The notes under the pieces: generated by a model
Database searches by the model: none
The model's input: the letters and a program-made list of their open reading frames with translations, nothing else
Told to the model about the DNA's origin: nothing
Made by a program: the position numbers and the translations under genes
In this document: positions 18,079-26,585 of the stretch, one piece after another
How positions within the stretch are numbered: position 1 is the stretch's first letter
How the letters are laid out: every line of letters starts with the position of its first letter
Assembly: GCF_021284765.1 (NCBI RefSeq)
Contig: NZ_CP089924.1
Location: 762,001-826,000, forward strand
DNA: 64,000 nucleotides
DNA from: Lysobacter sp. 5GHs7-4
GTDB lineage: Bacteria; Pseudomonadota; Gammaproteobacteria; Xanthomonadales; Xanthomonadaceae
Direction of reading: 5' to 3'

Positions 18079-19208
18079 GCTTGCGGCAGCCAGTCGCCGA
18101 GCACGCGTTCGCGCTGATGGCGCAACACCGCCGCGCGATCCAGCCGACGGCGTTGCGGCGTGCGCGCCGCGCCTGGGCCGCGGCTGTCGTGTTCGTACAG
18201 CCGCGCTGCCAGCGGCTCCAGCATCGTCCGGCTGCCGTCGCGCGCGGTGTAGGCCATCGCGTCCCAACCGAGCGGGTCGATGTGCGCGTCCATCCAGCAC
18301 GACAGGTACACCGCCGCGCCGACCGCATCGGGATCGCCGTACTTGCCGTCGGGAAGCGTGCGCCCCGGCCGCCAGGCGCGACCCAGCGCCACGCTGGCAT
18401 CGGGAACCTCGGCGTCGCGGGTCAGCCGGCAGCGCAGAAAACTCAGCCCGTAGGCCTGGGCGCTGGGCGTGCACGGGACCGCGACATAGCCCTGGCGCTG
18501 CTTGTCGGGCCGATAGCGCGAATGCAGGGTGCATTCCTCGAACAAGGCGTTGCCGCCGCCGAAAACGAAATCGACGCTGCCGGCGACGCGGCAGCGCCGG
18601 AACCAGCTGCGTCCGGCCTCGGCGAACAGTGTGTCCTGATGGCCGATCAGGTCGACTTCGTGCAAGACGCTGCGCTCCGCGCCACGGTCCAACATCAGCG
18701 CCACCGCCTGCGCGCCGTTGGGGCCGATCGCTTCGAACCTGGGCGCGCGCAGATTGCCGACATAGTCGAAATCGTTGCGAATGCTCAGGCGCTCGGCGCG
18801 GAAGTCGGCCGCGCGTACCGTCAGGCTGGCGCAGCCCCAGGTGCCCCAGGGCTGGCCGTCGGCGCGTCTCATGCCGGCGGCGCTGTCGTAGCTGAGCACG
18901 CTGCCGGCGCGGTCCTCGCCGATCAGGTGGATCCATGGCTTGTCGATCACCAGCTTCTCGCGCCAGACGCCGCGCCCGATCAGGATGCGGAAAGGACGCA
19001 GCCCCTCGCGCGGCGCCGCGTCCAGCGCCGCCTGCACCGAGCCGAACACCGGCGCCGCGTACCGGCCCGCGGCCTTGCCGACGACGGCATGGATCTCCGC
19101 AGCCTCGCGCGCCGCGACGCTGGGCGCCAACGTGGCCACGGATGCGTAGAGCGCGCCTCGCAGGAAGCGGCGACGTCCGATCGCCGCGGACGCATCGCGA
19201 CCGGTCAT
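18075..19208 (-). CDS. Pectin methylesterase (CE8) with Tat-type signal
   Basis: The protein has 377 residues, starting at the ATG that overlaps the upstream pectate lyase stop. The N-terminus GRRRFLRGALYASVATLAPS is a good twin-arginine signal. CE8 signatures are all present: FGSVQAALDAAP, the GHQDTLF motif, GSVDFVFGGGNALFEEC and LGRAWRPG. These supply the two catalytic Asp residues and the substrate-binding Arg. It hydrolyses methyl esters of galacturonan, giving pectate for the neighbouring lyases, plus methanol. Start and stop overlaps on both sides indicate coupled translation. The methanol link to the formaldehyde genes at 43.9 kb is only a thought. Confidence 0.9.
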   Translation of the reverse strand: MTGRDASAAIGRRRFLRGALYASVATLAPSVAAREAAEIHAVVGKAAGRYAAPVFGSVQAALDAAPREGLRPFRILIGRGVWREKLVIDKPWIHLIGEDRAGSVLSYDSAAGMRRADGQPWGTWGCASLTVRAADFRAERLSIRNDFDYVGNLRAPRFEAIGPNGAQAVALMLDRGAERSVLHEVDLIGHQDTLFAEAGRSWFRRCRVAGSVDFVFGGGNALFEECTLHSRYRPDKQRQGYVAVPCTPSAQAYGLSFLRCRLTRDAEVPDASVALGRAWRPGRTLPDGKYGDPDAVGAAVYLSCWMDAHIDPLGWDAMAYTARDGSRTMLEPLAARLYEHDSRGPGAARTPQRRRLDRAAVLRHQRERVLGDWLPQA

Positions 19209-20536
19209 TGCTGCGGGCCGGCGCCGAACAACACCAGCAGCGGCACGCTCCAGGTCGGATCGATGCGCCGATACAGCGTGGGCGTCCAATCCACCGCGTC
19301 GACGAGGTCGATGTCGTTAGTCGCGTTGTAGGCTGCCACCGGATCCGCCGGCCAGCCGTTGCGCAAGGTGCCGCGCGCCTGGATGCGGCTGCCGTTGAGG
19401 CGGTCGACGAAGACCTCCGACGTGAGCGCGCGATCGACCAGGAAATGATTGTTCTGGGCGTAGATCTGCGACTCCACGCCCACGCCCCAGCTGTAGGCAT
19501 AACGCGACGCGCCCTCGGCGCCGACGACATACAAATTGTTGTACACATGCACCTGTCCGTAACGCACTCTCGGCACGCGCTGGCCCAGGTCGTGGAACAA
19601 GTTGTGATGCAGACTGACCCGTAGCTTCCCACGATCCGCCGTGGCGCTATCGGAGGAGCCGATCAGCATGGCCTTGTCGTGCCGGGCGAAGCGATTCCAG
19701 GACACGGTGACCAGGTCGGACTCGTTGGTCACGTCCACCAGTCCGTCGTGGATCTGATACAGACGACCGAAATAGCTGGGCAAGCTGGCGTCGTCGGTGA
19801 CCGCGTCGCGAAACTCGTTGCGGTCGATCCAGACATGGGTGGCGTTGCGCACCGAGATCGCATCGTAGGCCGAATTCCAGTTGCCCTCGGCGCCGTCGTT
19901 GGGCGACCACTGCGGAAAGCAGTCGTAGCTGTCCTGAAAGCTCAGGTTGCGCACGATCACGTTCATCGGCTGATTGCCGCTGCTGCTGCCCGGACGGATG
20001 TCGAACCAGGCGCCGTGCAGGCTGGCGTCGCGGCCCACGCCGACCACGGTGGTGTTGGCAGGGATGCGGATGCGTACACGCGCCTGCTGCGCGGCGGCCG
20101 ATGCCGCGCGCGCGCGCTCCAATGCGCCGGAGGGGGTGACGCGTCCCCAGGTCGCTGGATCGTAGGTGGCCAGGAAAGCGGCCAGCGTATAGGGCGTTCC
20201 CGTCTGCGGGTCCGGGCGCGCGTAGTCGTCGCATGACAGTGCGCGCCCTTCCGCGTCGGTGTTGGCGTCGATGCGGCCGACGATGCGTACGATCTTCGGG
20301 GTCGGATCCGGATAGGCCAGGGCCGCGACCAGTTCGTTGCGATCGCGCACGGTATGCACGCGTTCGGGCGCGGCGGCCGAGCCGCCGGTGGTGCCCTGTG
20401 GCAGCGCCGCGGTAGGCAAGGACGCCCAACCGTCGTTGGCGGGCAGCACCTCGGTGGCTTTGGGGCGGGCGTGCAGCGTGGTCGAGAGCGCGGCCAGCAC
20501 GAGGCCGGCCCACCATGCATGTCTCTTGTCGTTCAT
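19205..20536 (-). CDS. Secreted pectate lyase, PL1 family (Amb_all domain)
   Basis: The protein has 443 residues. The ATG at 20536 is preceded by GGGAGTTCCAGG. A Sec signal (WWAGLVLAALSTTLHA) leads into the Pel-type domain. The motifs are YDAISVRNATHVWIDRNEF, IHDGLVDVTNESDLVTVSWN, ARHDKAMLIGSSDS and LHHNLFHDLGQRVPRVRYGQ. The last contains the catalytic Arg region, and the Asp residues bind calcium. In many relatives the fourth position of VWID is His, here Arg. It cleaves polygalacturonate by beta-elimination to unsaturated oligomers. It lies downstream of the TonB receptor with a 195-base gap and overlaps the methylesterase. Confidence 0.92.
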   Translation of the reverse strand: MNDKRHAWWAGLVLAALSTTLHARPKATEVLPANDGWASLPTAALPQGTTGGSAAAPERVHTVRDRNELVAALAYPDPTPKIVRIVGRIDANTDAEGRALSCDDYARPDPQTGTPYTLAAFLATYDPATWGRVTPSGALERARAASAAAQQARVRIRIPANTTVVGVGRDASLHGAWFDIRPGSSSGNQPMNVIVRNLSFQDSYDCFPQWSPNDGAEGNWNSAYDAISVRNATHVWIDRNEFRDAVTDDASLPSYFGRLYQIHDGLVDVTNESDLVTVSWNRFARHDKAMLIGSSDSATADRGKLRVSLHHNLFHDLGQRVPRVRYGQVHVYNNLYVVGAEGASRYAYSWGVGVESQIYAQNNHFLVDRALTSEVFVDRLNGSRIQARGTLRNGWPADPVAAYNATNDIDLVDAVDWTPTLYRRIDPTWSVPLLVLFGAGPQQ

Positions 20537-20731
20537 CCTGGAACTCCCGGTGGTGACGCGGTCGATGGGCGACGAACGCGTGATCGGCCGGCGCGAAGCT
20601 GCTGGGCGGGACCTGGGGTCCCGCATCCGCCGGGGTTCGTCGGTGTGTCGCGGTCTCGCAGCGGCGCCGTTGCGGTGTATCGGATCTCGGTCGCGCGTAT
20701 CCGCACGGCCGGCACCGCGCTCAGCGCGCGG

Positions 20732-23554
20732 TCACAGCTTGTAGCGAATGCCGAGGAAGTACTGGCGGCCGGTATGGTGATAGACCGAAGCGCGGTCGCC
20801 GCGCGAGTCCACCCACTGGTCGTTGTACTCGTCGGTGAGGTTCAAACCCTCCAGCGTCAGCTCGATGCGTTCGTTGAGCTTCCAGGAGGCCGACATGTCG
20901 ATAGTAGTGGTGGCTTTGGTGCCTTCGACGTCGTTGTTGTTGCGGCCCGGGACGGTGGTCAGATAATCGTCGCGGTAGGACGCCGACACGCGCGCACCGA
21001 AACGTTCGCCCTCGTAATACAGCGTGGCGTTGTAGGCGTTCTTGGACAGCCCTAGCAGGTCGGTCTTCAGCGACGAGGCACCGGTCGAGGTCACATACTG
21101 GATCTTGGAATCGACGTAGGTGTAGTTGAGTTGCACGCCGAAGTCCTGCCAGAAGCCCTCGGGCAGGAAGGTGAAGGGTTGCTGATAGCTGAGCTCGAAA
21201 CCCTGGAGCGTACCGCCGGGCGTGTTGACGGGAATATTGAACTGGAAATCGTCGGTCGGTTGCGCGCCGGTGCCCGCGAGCAGGCTGTCGGGCAGGCCGG
21301 AGGTGTTGTAGGGACGCGTTTCGCGCGAGGTCTGCACGAAGGTATCGATGTCCTTGTAGAACAGGCCCAGGCCCAGCAGCGCCTCATCGGCGAAGTACCA
21401 CTCGAAGCTCAGGTCGTAGGTCTTGGCGCGGAACGGCTCCAGCAAGGGATTGCCGCCGTTGACCGTGCGCGCGCCGCCGCTGACATTGACGGTGACGCCC
21501 GGGGTCAGGTTGCCCAGGCCCGGCCGCGACATCACCTTGGCCGCGCCGAAGCGGACCAGGAAATCGGGGCTGAGGTCGGCGACCAGATTCAGCGACGGCA
21601 AGGTGTCGTCGTAGCTGCGCTGCACCGTGGTCTGCACCGGCACGCCGCCGACGATGGCGTAACCGGTCGAGGTCTGCTTGGTGTCGACCTGGCGCACGCC
21701 GATGTTGCCGCTGATCGGGATGGCGCCGATCTGGGTGTTGAAGTCACCCTGCAGGTAGAAACCCTGGTCGCGCTCGGTGACGCTGCGGTTGTTGCCCAGC
21801 ACCGCGGCCACGGTGTTGCTGACGGTGAAGATGCCGGTGTTGCTGTACAGGCCGAACGCGCGATTGAACGCATCCATGTCCGGTATCAGCCAGACCGAAT
21901 CGTTGCCCGAACCGACGCGCGTGTTCTCCAAGCCCATCCGTTTGGTCAGGTCCGCCAGCGTGGTGCCGGCCGGCAGCGCCGGCGTCACCAGTTCCGAAGC
22001 GCGGCGGAACTCGCGGCTCTCGAAGCTGTATTCCTTGAACTGCGCACCGCCCTTGAGCTTGAACGAGGGCGCGAGGTTCCAGGCGAAATCGAGCTGCGCG
22101 GTGTCGTAGGTGTTGCTGGCGAACTGCGGACGCAGGCGGATTTCCGACACGCCGTTGACGAAGGTCCACTGGCTCGGATCGGTGACGTCGAAACCGTTGT
22201 CGATCACCGGCAGGCGGTCGTTGCCGCGGTAATCGTAGCTGTAGCCCTGCACGTTCTGACGATCCAGCGTGATCGTGGTCTGGATCGGGTTGTTGAACTC
22301 CGATTTGGCGCGGCCGACCTGCGCATGCAGCTTGAAGTCGTCGGTGAGCTCGTGATCGGCGTAGAAACTGAACTGGGTGAACTTGGTGTTGAGTTCGTCG
22401 TAACGCGCTTCCGAGCGCACGTCGACGTTGTTGAATCGCCCGTAGACCAGATTTCCGTTGGCGTCGACCTCGCCGTCCAGCACCGCGGTCTGCGGCTTGC
22501 CCGTGCCGGTGCGGCTGAACGACACCGCTTCGATGAAGTTCTCGGTGCGGGTGGCGTCGAACTTCGCGTACAGAAGATCCAGTCCGACATCGGTGCGGTC
22601 GCTGACCTTCCATTGCAGCGCGCCGGTCACGCCCAGGCGCTGCTGGTCGTGTTCGAGCACGCCATAGCGCGGAATGCGCGGATGGAACACGCCGGCACCG
22701 CGCGCGGCGGCGAACGGCGAGGTTGCGCTGAAGCCGCCGCTGCTGGGGCCGTTGTCCCAGCGCACCGTGCTGTGGCCTTCTTCGACCAGGCGGCGGTCGG
22801 TGTAGGCCACCGACAGCAGCGCGCCGAAACGGCCGTCGCCCCAGGTGTTGCTGATCAGCGCCGACGCGCGCGGGTCGGTGTCGCCGGACAGATCGTTGTA
22901 ACCGACCTGGCCGCCGGCGACGAAGGTGAAACCCTCGTAATCGAACGGGCGCGCGGTCTGCAGGTCCACCGTCGCGCCCAGCGATCCTTCCTCGACCTCG
23001 GCCGATGCCGTCTTGCGCACCTTGAGGCTGTTGAACAACTCGGAGGCGAACACGTTGAAGTCGAAGCCGCGGCCGCGGTTGGCACCGCCGGAGCTGTCGG
23101 TGCCGCCGGTGGTGGTCAGCGCCTCCATGCCGTTGATGCGCACGCGGGTGAAATCCGGGCCCAGGCCGCGCACCGAGATCTGCCGACCCTCGCCGGCATC
23201 GCGCGCGATCGACACGCCCGGAATGCGCTGCAGCGATTCGGCCAGGTTCAGATCGGGGAAGTCGGCGATATCCTCGGCGACGATCGCATCGACCACGCCG
23301 ACTTCGCCGCGCTTGATGTCCAGCGCGCGCTCGAGGCTGCCGCGAAAGCCGGTCACGGTGACCGTCTCCAGATCCTTGGCGCTGTCGGCGGCCGGGGCGG
23401 CGCTGCCGTCTTGCTCTTGTTGCGGCGTGGCGGCGGCGGGTGTGGCCGCCGCCTGTTGCGCGAACCCGACCGCCGGCGCCATCTGCAGCGCCAAGGCGAT
23501 GGCGCCCGCTAGAACGGTAACCGGTGTCTTTTTTGCCGCGCGCTGCGATTGCAT
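20732..23554 (-). CDS. TonB-dependent receptor, Xanthomonas/Caulobacter carbohydrate type
   Basis: The protein has 940 residues. The ATG at 23554 follows a strong ribosome site (GGGAGGGGATCCTG). After the signal (ending VGFAQQ) and an Ala/Gln-rich linker comes the TonB box ETVTVTGFRGSLERAL. The plug carries IADFPDLNLAESLQRIPGVS, DAGEGRQISVRGLGPDFTRV and FNVFASELFNSLKVRKTASA. These are hallmarks of the long receptor subfamily common in Xanthomonas and Caulobacter carbohydrate loci. The barrel ends YFLGIRYKL. It heads the operon of pectate lyase, methylesterase and acetylesterase, so large pectic oligosaccharides are the probable ligand. An operator-like sequence is embedded near its 5' end at 23513-23525. 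Confidence 0.93.
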   Translation of the reverse strand: MQSQRAAKKTPVTVLAGAIALALQMAPAVGFAQQAAATPAAATPQQEQDGSAAPAADSAKDLETVTVTGFRGSLERALDIKRGEVGVVDAIVAEDIADFPDLNLAESLQRIPGVSIARDAGEGRQISVRGLGPDFTRVRINGMEALTTTGGTDSSGGANRGRGFDFNVFASELFNSLKVRKTASAEVEEGSLGATVDLQTARPFDYEGFTFVAGGQVGYNDLSGDTDPRASALISNTWGDGRFGALLSVAYTDRRLVEEGHSTVRWDNGPSSGGFSATSPFAAARGAGVFHPRIPRYGVLEHDQQRLGVTGALQWKVSDRTDVGLDLLYAKFDATRTENFIEAVSFSRTGTGKPQTAVLDGEVDANGNLVYGRFNNVDVRSEARYDELNTKFTQFSFYADHELTDDFKLHAQVGRAKSEFNNPIQTTITLDRQNVQGYSYDYRGNDRLPVIDNGFDVTDPSQWTFVNGVSEIRLRPQFASNTYDTAQLDFAWNLAPSFKLKGGAQFKEYSFESREFRRASELVTPALPAGTTLADLTKRMGLENTRVGSGNDSVWLIPDMDAFNRAFGLYSNTGIFTVSNTVAAVLGNNRSVTERDQGFYLQGDFNTQIGAIPISGNIGVRQVDTKQTSTGYAIVGGVPVQTTVQRSYDDTLPSLNLVADLSPDFLVRFGAAKVMSRPGLGNLTPGVTVNVSGGARTVNGGNPLLEPFRAKTYDLSFEWYFADEALLGLGLFYKDIDTFVQTSRETRPYNTSGLPDSLLAGTGAQPTDDFQFNIPVNTPGGTLQGFELSYQQPFTFLPEGFWQDFGVQLNYTYVDSKIQYVTSTGASSLKTDLLGLSKNAYNATLYYEGERFGARVSASYRDDYLTTVPGRNNNDVEGTKATTTIDMSASWKLNERIELTLEGLNLTDEYNDQWVDSRGDRASVYHHTGRQYFLGIRYKL

Positions 23555-23597
23555 CAGGATCCCCTCCCAAAGTGGTCCGACGGCTATAAAGCGCTTA

Positions 23598-23656
23598 TTG
23601 ACTAGCTTGTAGCGCTTGCTATGGTGTCTCTGACAGTGAAATGACACCGCTGGTCA
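23598..23656 (+). promoter_or_regulatory. Control region of KDG kinase and TonB receptor
   Basis: Reading rightward, TTGACT (23598-23603) and TATGGT (23620-23625) with a 16-base spacer form a plausible promoter for the kinase. Just downstream, TGACACCGCTGGTCA (23642-23656) matches the operator motif of the cluster. An inverted pair GGTGTC (23623-23628) and GACACC (23643-23648) is also present. A repressor here would block the kinase promoter and perhaps the leftward receptor operon. The exact leftward promoter is not clear to me. Confidence 0.5.
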
Positions 23657-23745
23657 AAACCCTAGCAAAAGCTCGGGCCAACATCATGCTGCGGTGCGCA
23701 ATCGGATATTCAGGGGGCCGGCGGGGCCGGCACGGAGAGGGTGGA

Positions 23746-24765
23746 ATGGGTCAACGCATAGTGTGTTTCGGCGAGCTGCTGCTGCGCCTGGGGGCGCCCG
23801 GCCATGAGCGCCTGCTGCAGTCCCCGGCCTTACAGGTCCACGTCGGCGGTGCCGAGGCTAATGTGGCCGTGGCGCTGTCCCGCTACGGCCATGACGCAGC
23901 CATGGTCGGCCGCGTCGCCGACAACACGCTGGGCGCCGCGGCCGTGGCCGAACTGCGCCGCCAAGGCGTGGACACCCGTGCCGTCGAGGCCGCGCCCGGC
24001 CGCATGGGCTTGTACTTCCTGGAAACCGGCGCCGGCCATCGTCCCAGCAGCGTGCTCTACGATCGCGCCGACTCGGCCTTCGCGCGTGCGGACGCGGATG
24101 CCTACGACTGGCCGGCGTTGCTGGCCGGCGCGGACTGGCTGCATCTGTCCGGCGTGACCCCGGCCCTGGGCCAGGCCTGCGCCGACACCGCGATTGCGGC
24201 TGCGCGCGCCGCGCGCAGTGCCGGCGTGCGGGTGAGCTTCGACGGCAACTTTCGCGGCAAGCTATGGCAGGCCTGGGATGGCGACGCCGCGGGCATCCTG
24301 CGTGAACTGATGGCGCAGGCCGACTGGTTGTTCGCCGACCACCGCGACATCGCGGTCGCGCTGGGCTACCAGGCCGAGGCCGAGCACGCCGAGGCGCGGT
24401 TCGACGCCGCCGCGCGCGCGGCGTTCGCGGCCTTCCCGCAGTTGCGGCGCGTGGCCAGCACCGTGCGCGTGCAGCACAGCGTCGACCGCCAATCGCTGGC
24501 GGCCTTGTCGCTGGATCGCGACGGCTTCGTCGCGCGCACCCCGGTGTGCGAGCTCAGCGCGATCGTCGACCGCATCGGCACCGGCGACGCCTTCGCCGCC
24601 GGCGTGCTGCACGGCGCGCTCGTCGGCCTGGACGCGCAGGACAGCTTGCAGTTCGGTTGGGGCGCGGCCTGCCTCAAGCACTCCGTGCCGGGCGACTTCG
24701 CGCTGTTCGACGCGCAGGACGTGCAGGCCTTCGTGGCCCAGGACGGCTATCACGTGCGGCGTTGA
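23746..24765 (+). CDS. kdgK: 2-keto-3-deoxygluconate kinase (PfkB family)
   Basis: The protein has 339 residues from the ATG at 23746, preceded by GGAGAGGGTGG. PfkB features are the N-terminal RIVCFGELLLRLGAPG, the ribokinase signature HVGGAEANVAVALSRYG and the C-terminal anion-hole motif DRIGTGDAFAAGVLHGAL, with the catalytic Asp. It phosphorylates KDG to KDPG with ATP in the cytoplasm, following KduI and KduD. The KDPG aldolase that would finish the pathway is not in the window. It is divergent from the TonB receptor and shares its control region. Immediately after it the base composition drops at the RiPP-like locus. Confidence 0.9.
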   Translation: MGQRIVCFGELLLRLGAPGHERLLQSPALQVHVGGAEANVAVALSRYGHDAAMVGRVADNTLGAAAVAELRRQGVDTRAVEAAPGRMGLYFLETGAGHRPSSVLYDRADSAFARADADAYDWPALLAGADWLHLSGVTPALGQACADTAIAAARAARSAGVRVSFDGNFRGKLWQAWDGDAAGILRELMAQADWLFADHRDIAVALGYQAEAEHAEARFDAAARAAFAAFPQLRRVASTVRVQHSVDRQSLAALSLDRDGFVARTPVCELSAIVDRIGTGDAFAAGVLHGALVGLDAQDSLQFGWGAACLKHSVPGDFALFDAQDVQAFVAQDGYHVRR

Positions 24766-24830
24766 AGCGGACGGCGCAAGCTACCGGAACATCGTAAAGG
24801 AAAGCAACGGTGCTGGAGTGCCTAGCGTAC

Positions 24831-25238
24831 TTAAGTGCCATGCGTGACGAACTGGAGCACCACTCCCTTCTTCTTAAGGATCTGCGTGCTGTTCTGGCCA
24901 ATGTAAGTCCTTTGTTCTTTCGTCATTCGACCATTGCGCAGCGTGTAGATCGTCATGGACAGAAGATCATCGCTGTGTTCGTTTATGGATATCGCAAAAG
25001 GTTCGCTACTCTCCTTTATCACGACTGGTTCGGAGTTTTCGATAGAGACCACCCGTTGTTTGCCATTCACCATGTCGACGATCGTGCATTCGACCACCGC
25101 GACCTTCCGGAATGACTGTGCAGCTTGAGGCGTTGCGACCTGTTCAGGTGTCTTGGAGGAGGTGTCCGCGATGGCCAAAGGCGCCGCCATGGACGCGGCA
25201 ATTAACGCCAGGCCTTGCACAAAATTCCTACGGTTCAT
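24831..25238 (-). CDS. Small exported protein of the RiPP-like operon (unknown function)
   Basis: The protein has 135 residues. The ATG at 25238 has GAGAGG upstream. The N-terminus MNRRNFVQGLALIAASMAAP looks like a signal peptide with a twin-arginine pair, ending near LAIADT. The mature part of about 110 residues is polar and predicted beta-rich (KVAVVECTIVDM, PFAISINEHSDDLLSMTIY), with one Cys. I do not recognise the family. It lies 13 bases after the second precursor gene and is the last gene of the four-gene unit. It could bind, protect or process the peptide product in the periplasm. No protease or transporter motif is visible. Its composition matches the AT-richer island. Confidence 0.7.
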   Translation of the reverse strand: MNRRNFVQGLALIAASMAAPLAIADTSSKTPEQVATPQAAQSFRKVAVVECTIVDMVNGKQRVVSIENSEPVVIKESSEPFAISINEHSDDLLSMTIYTLRNGRMTKEQRTYIGQNSTQILKKKGVVLQFVTHGT

Positions 25239-25251
25239 TGCATGCGCCTCT

Positions 25252-25530
25252 CTATGGGCCAGTCGGTGGGTCGGAATCGACGAAACAAGATCCAAGATTG
25301 TGGCAGTTGCCGTTCGACGAGCCGCCGCACTGAAGGTCGTTGGAGCAACTCCCGTCGTTGGTCGTGCCTTTGCAGTCACTTGAATTCTGGCAGCCCGGGT
25401 TCGTGGCCGCGTACATGGCTGAACGAATCAACTCGTCTGCATCTATGTCCAGCCAAGACAGGTTCGTGCCTCCCGCAACCGTTGGTATGCCGGAAGCGGT
25501 GATGGATATGAGTGATGGATCTATGAACAT
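25252..25530 (-). CDS. Candidate RiPP precursor peptide B, Cys/Asn-rich core
   Basis: This is a 92-residue peptide. The ATG at 25530 has AGGGGAG upstream and lies two bases after the maturase stop, so translation is coupled. Residues 1-46 form a leader with no signal peptide (MFIDPSLISITASG, then SWLDIDADELIRSAMY). Residues 47-92 form a core with six Cys (47, 53, 62, 68, 76, 82). They are arranged as three CxNxxxC units (CQNSSDC, CSNDLQC, CHNLGSC) separated by Gly/Ser/Thr/Asn linkers, with the tail DSDPPTGP. The core resembles that of the peptide encoded at 26586-26843, while the leaders differ. I infer that it is a substrate of the adjacent radical SAM enzyme. Confidence 0.75.
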   Translation of the reverse strand: MFIDPSLISITASGIPTVAGGTNLSWLDIDADELIRSAMYAATNPGCQNSSDCKGTTNDGSCSNDLQCGGSSNGNCHNLGSCFVDSDPPTGP

Positions 25531-25532
25531 CT

Positions 25533-26570
25533 TCAGTGCTCCCCTACGAGTGCAAGTTCTATCGGTCGCGCAAAGGGATTTGCGTGCTCGTTCAGATGCG
25601 GGAGTGTGGACAACGGGCAGCCGAGTGTGTCCGGATCGAAACTTCGAAAGCCCTCGAACCATAGCCTGAGCCGCTCGTTGCTGAATTGGATCGTGCCGTC
25701 CTCCGCCAAAACGCCTACATCATTCCGAGGGTCTGAAAGAGCCACCGTACACTTGCCTACTCTCCCATCGGATCGAATGAGGAGTGAGTTCGGTTTTGCC
25801 GCGTAGCAGATTTCGCCTTCTTCCGAGAGAACGACCTCAGAACTCGCCTGTACAGAAGTCCGGCTACTCAGATCATTGAGAATACGTTTGTACTCGCTCC
25901 ATGGCAGCTCGGTAACGCTCTTCCCGCCGTCGCCGCCGAGGTTACTGATTCGATGAAAATGAATTCGGAACTTTCCACAGTAGGCCAGCTGATCGTTGAT
26001 TCGATTCAATAGGCGATTGATTGAATCCTGGTTGCTGTTGGATACATGAATTCGCAAGGTCACGTCGAGCGACTCATCGATCTCTGCCATGCGAATCAAG
26101 TTGTTCCAAATCTCATCGAAAGTTCCCCGGCCGTCAGCGCGAAGACGTGTGCGGTTGTGTTCTTCCCGGTCGCCATCGAGCGTGATTTGGTATGAGCGAT
26201 GGTTCACTTGCGATAGGCGTTTCACAGTGTTCTCCGTTAGGAGATAGCCGTTGGTGGTCAAGCCGCCTGTTACGACGAAATCATTCGATTCGGCAACGTC
26301 TTTCGCGAAATTTGCTATATCAAGAATCACATCTGAGGCGAGTAGCGGCTCTCCACCGAACCAGGACAACTTCAGGATCTTGATAGAGTCGGCTCTGTGT
26401 CTTATCAAGTTCTTGATTCCGTTCCTCACGTATTCCGGCATCTTCCCGAGTTCGAAATCTTCATAGCAGTAGCTGCAGCGGAAGTTGCACTTTTCTGTAG
26501 GCAGGAGAATCAGCTCAAGGATGCGAGAGTCAAGACTGAGCGCAACCTTAGTCTTTGAGATAGTGGTCAT
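25533..26570 (-). CDS. Radical SAM peptide maturase with incomplete SPASM domain
   Basis: The protein has 345 residues, with GAGG six bases before the ATG. The radical SAM motif CNFRCSYC (Cys28, 32, 35) is followed by SWFGGEPLL (70-77, SAM-binding GGEP), GLTTNGYLL and YQITLDGDREEHNRTR. These are typical of peptide-modifying SPASM enzymes such as sactipeptide and triceptide maturases. The C-terminal region keeps Cys255, Cys274 (SDGRVGKC) and Cys318 (GCPLSTLPHL). The Cys expected after LP in a full SPASM domain is Leu here, so at most one auxiliary cluster seems likely. It lies between two Cys-rich precursor genes (15 and 2 bases away). It should install a carbon-centred crosslink or epimerise residues. 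The exact chemistry is unknown. Confidence 0.85.
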   Translation of the reverse strand: MTTISKTKVALSLDSRILELILLPTEKCNFRCSYCYEDFELGKMPEYVRNGIKNLIRHRADSIKILKLSWFGGEPLLASDVILDIANFAKDVAESNDFVVTGGLTTNGYLLTENTVKRLSQVNHRSYQITLDGDREEHNRTRLRADGRGTFDEIWNNLIRMAEIDESLDVTLRIHVSNSNQDSINRLLNRINDQLAYCGKFRIHFHRISNLGGDGGKSVTELPWSEYKRILNDLSSRTSVQASSEVVLSEEGEICYAAKPNSLLIRSDGRVGKCTVALSDPRNDVGVLAEDGTIQFSNERLRLWFEGFRSFDPDTLGCPLSTLPHLNEHANPFARPIELALVGEH

Positions 26571-26585
26571 GTCTGCCTCTAGATC

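Noticed and set aside
21131..23512. Long rightward frame opposite the second TonB receptor
   Set aside because: Shadow of the receptor gene, with the same low-complexity features and no supporting motif.
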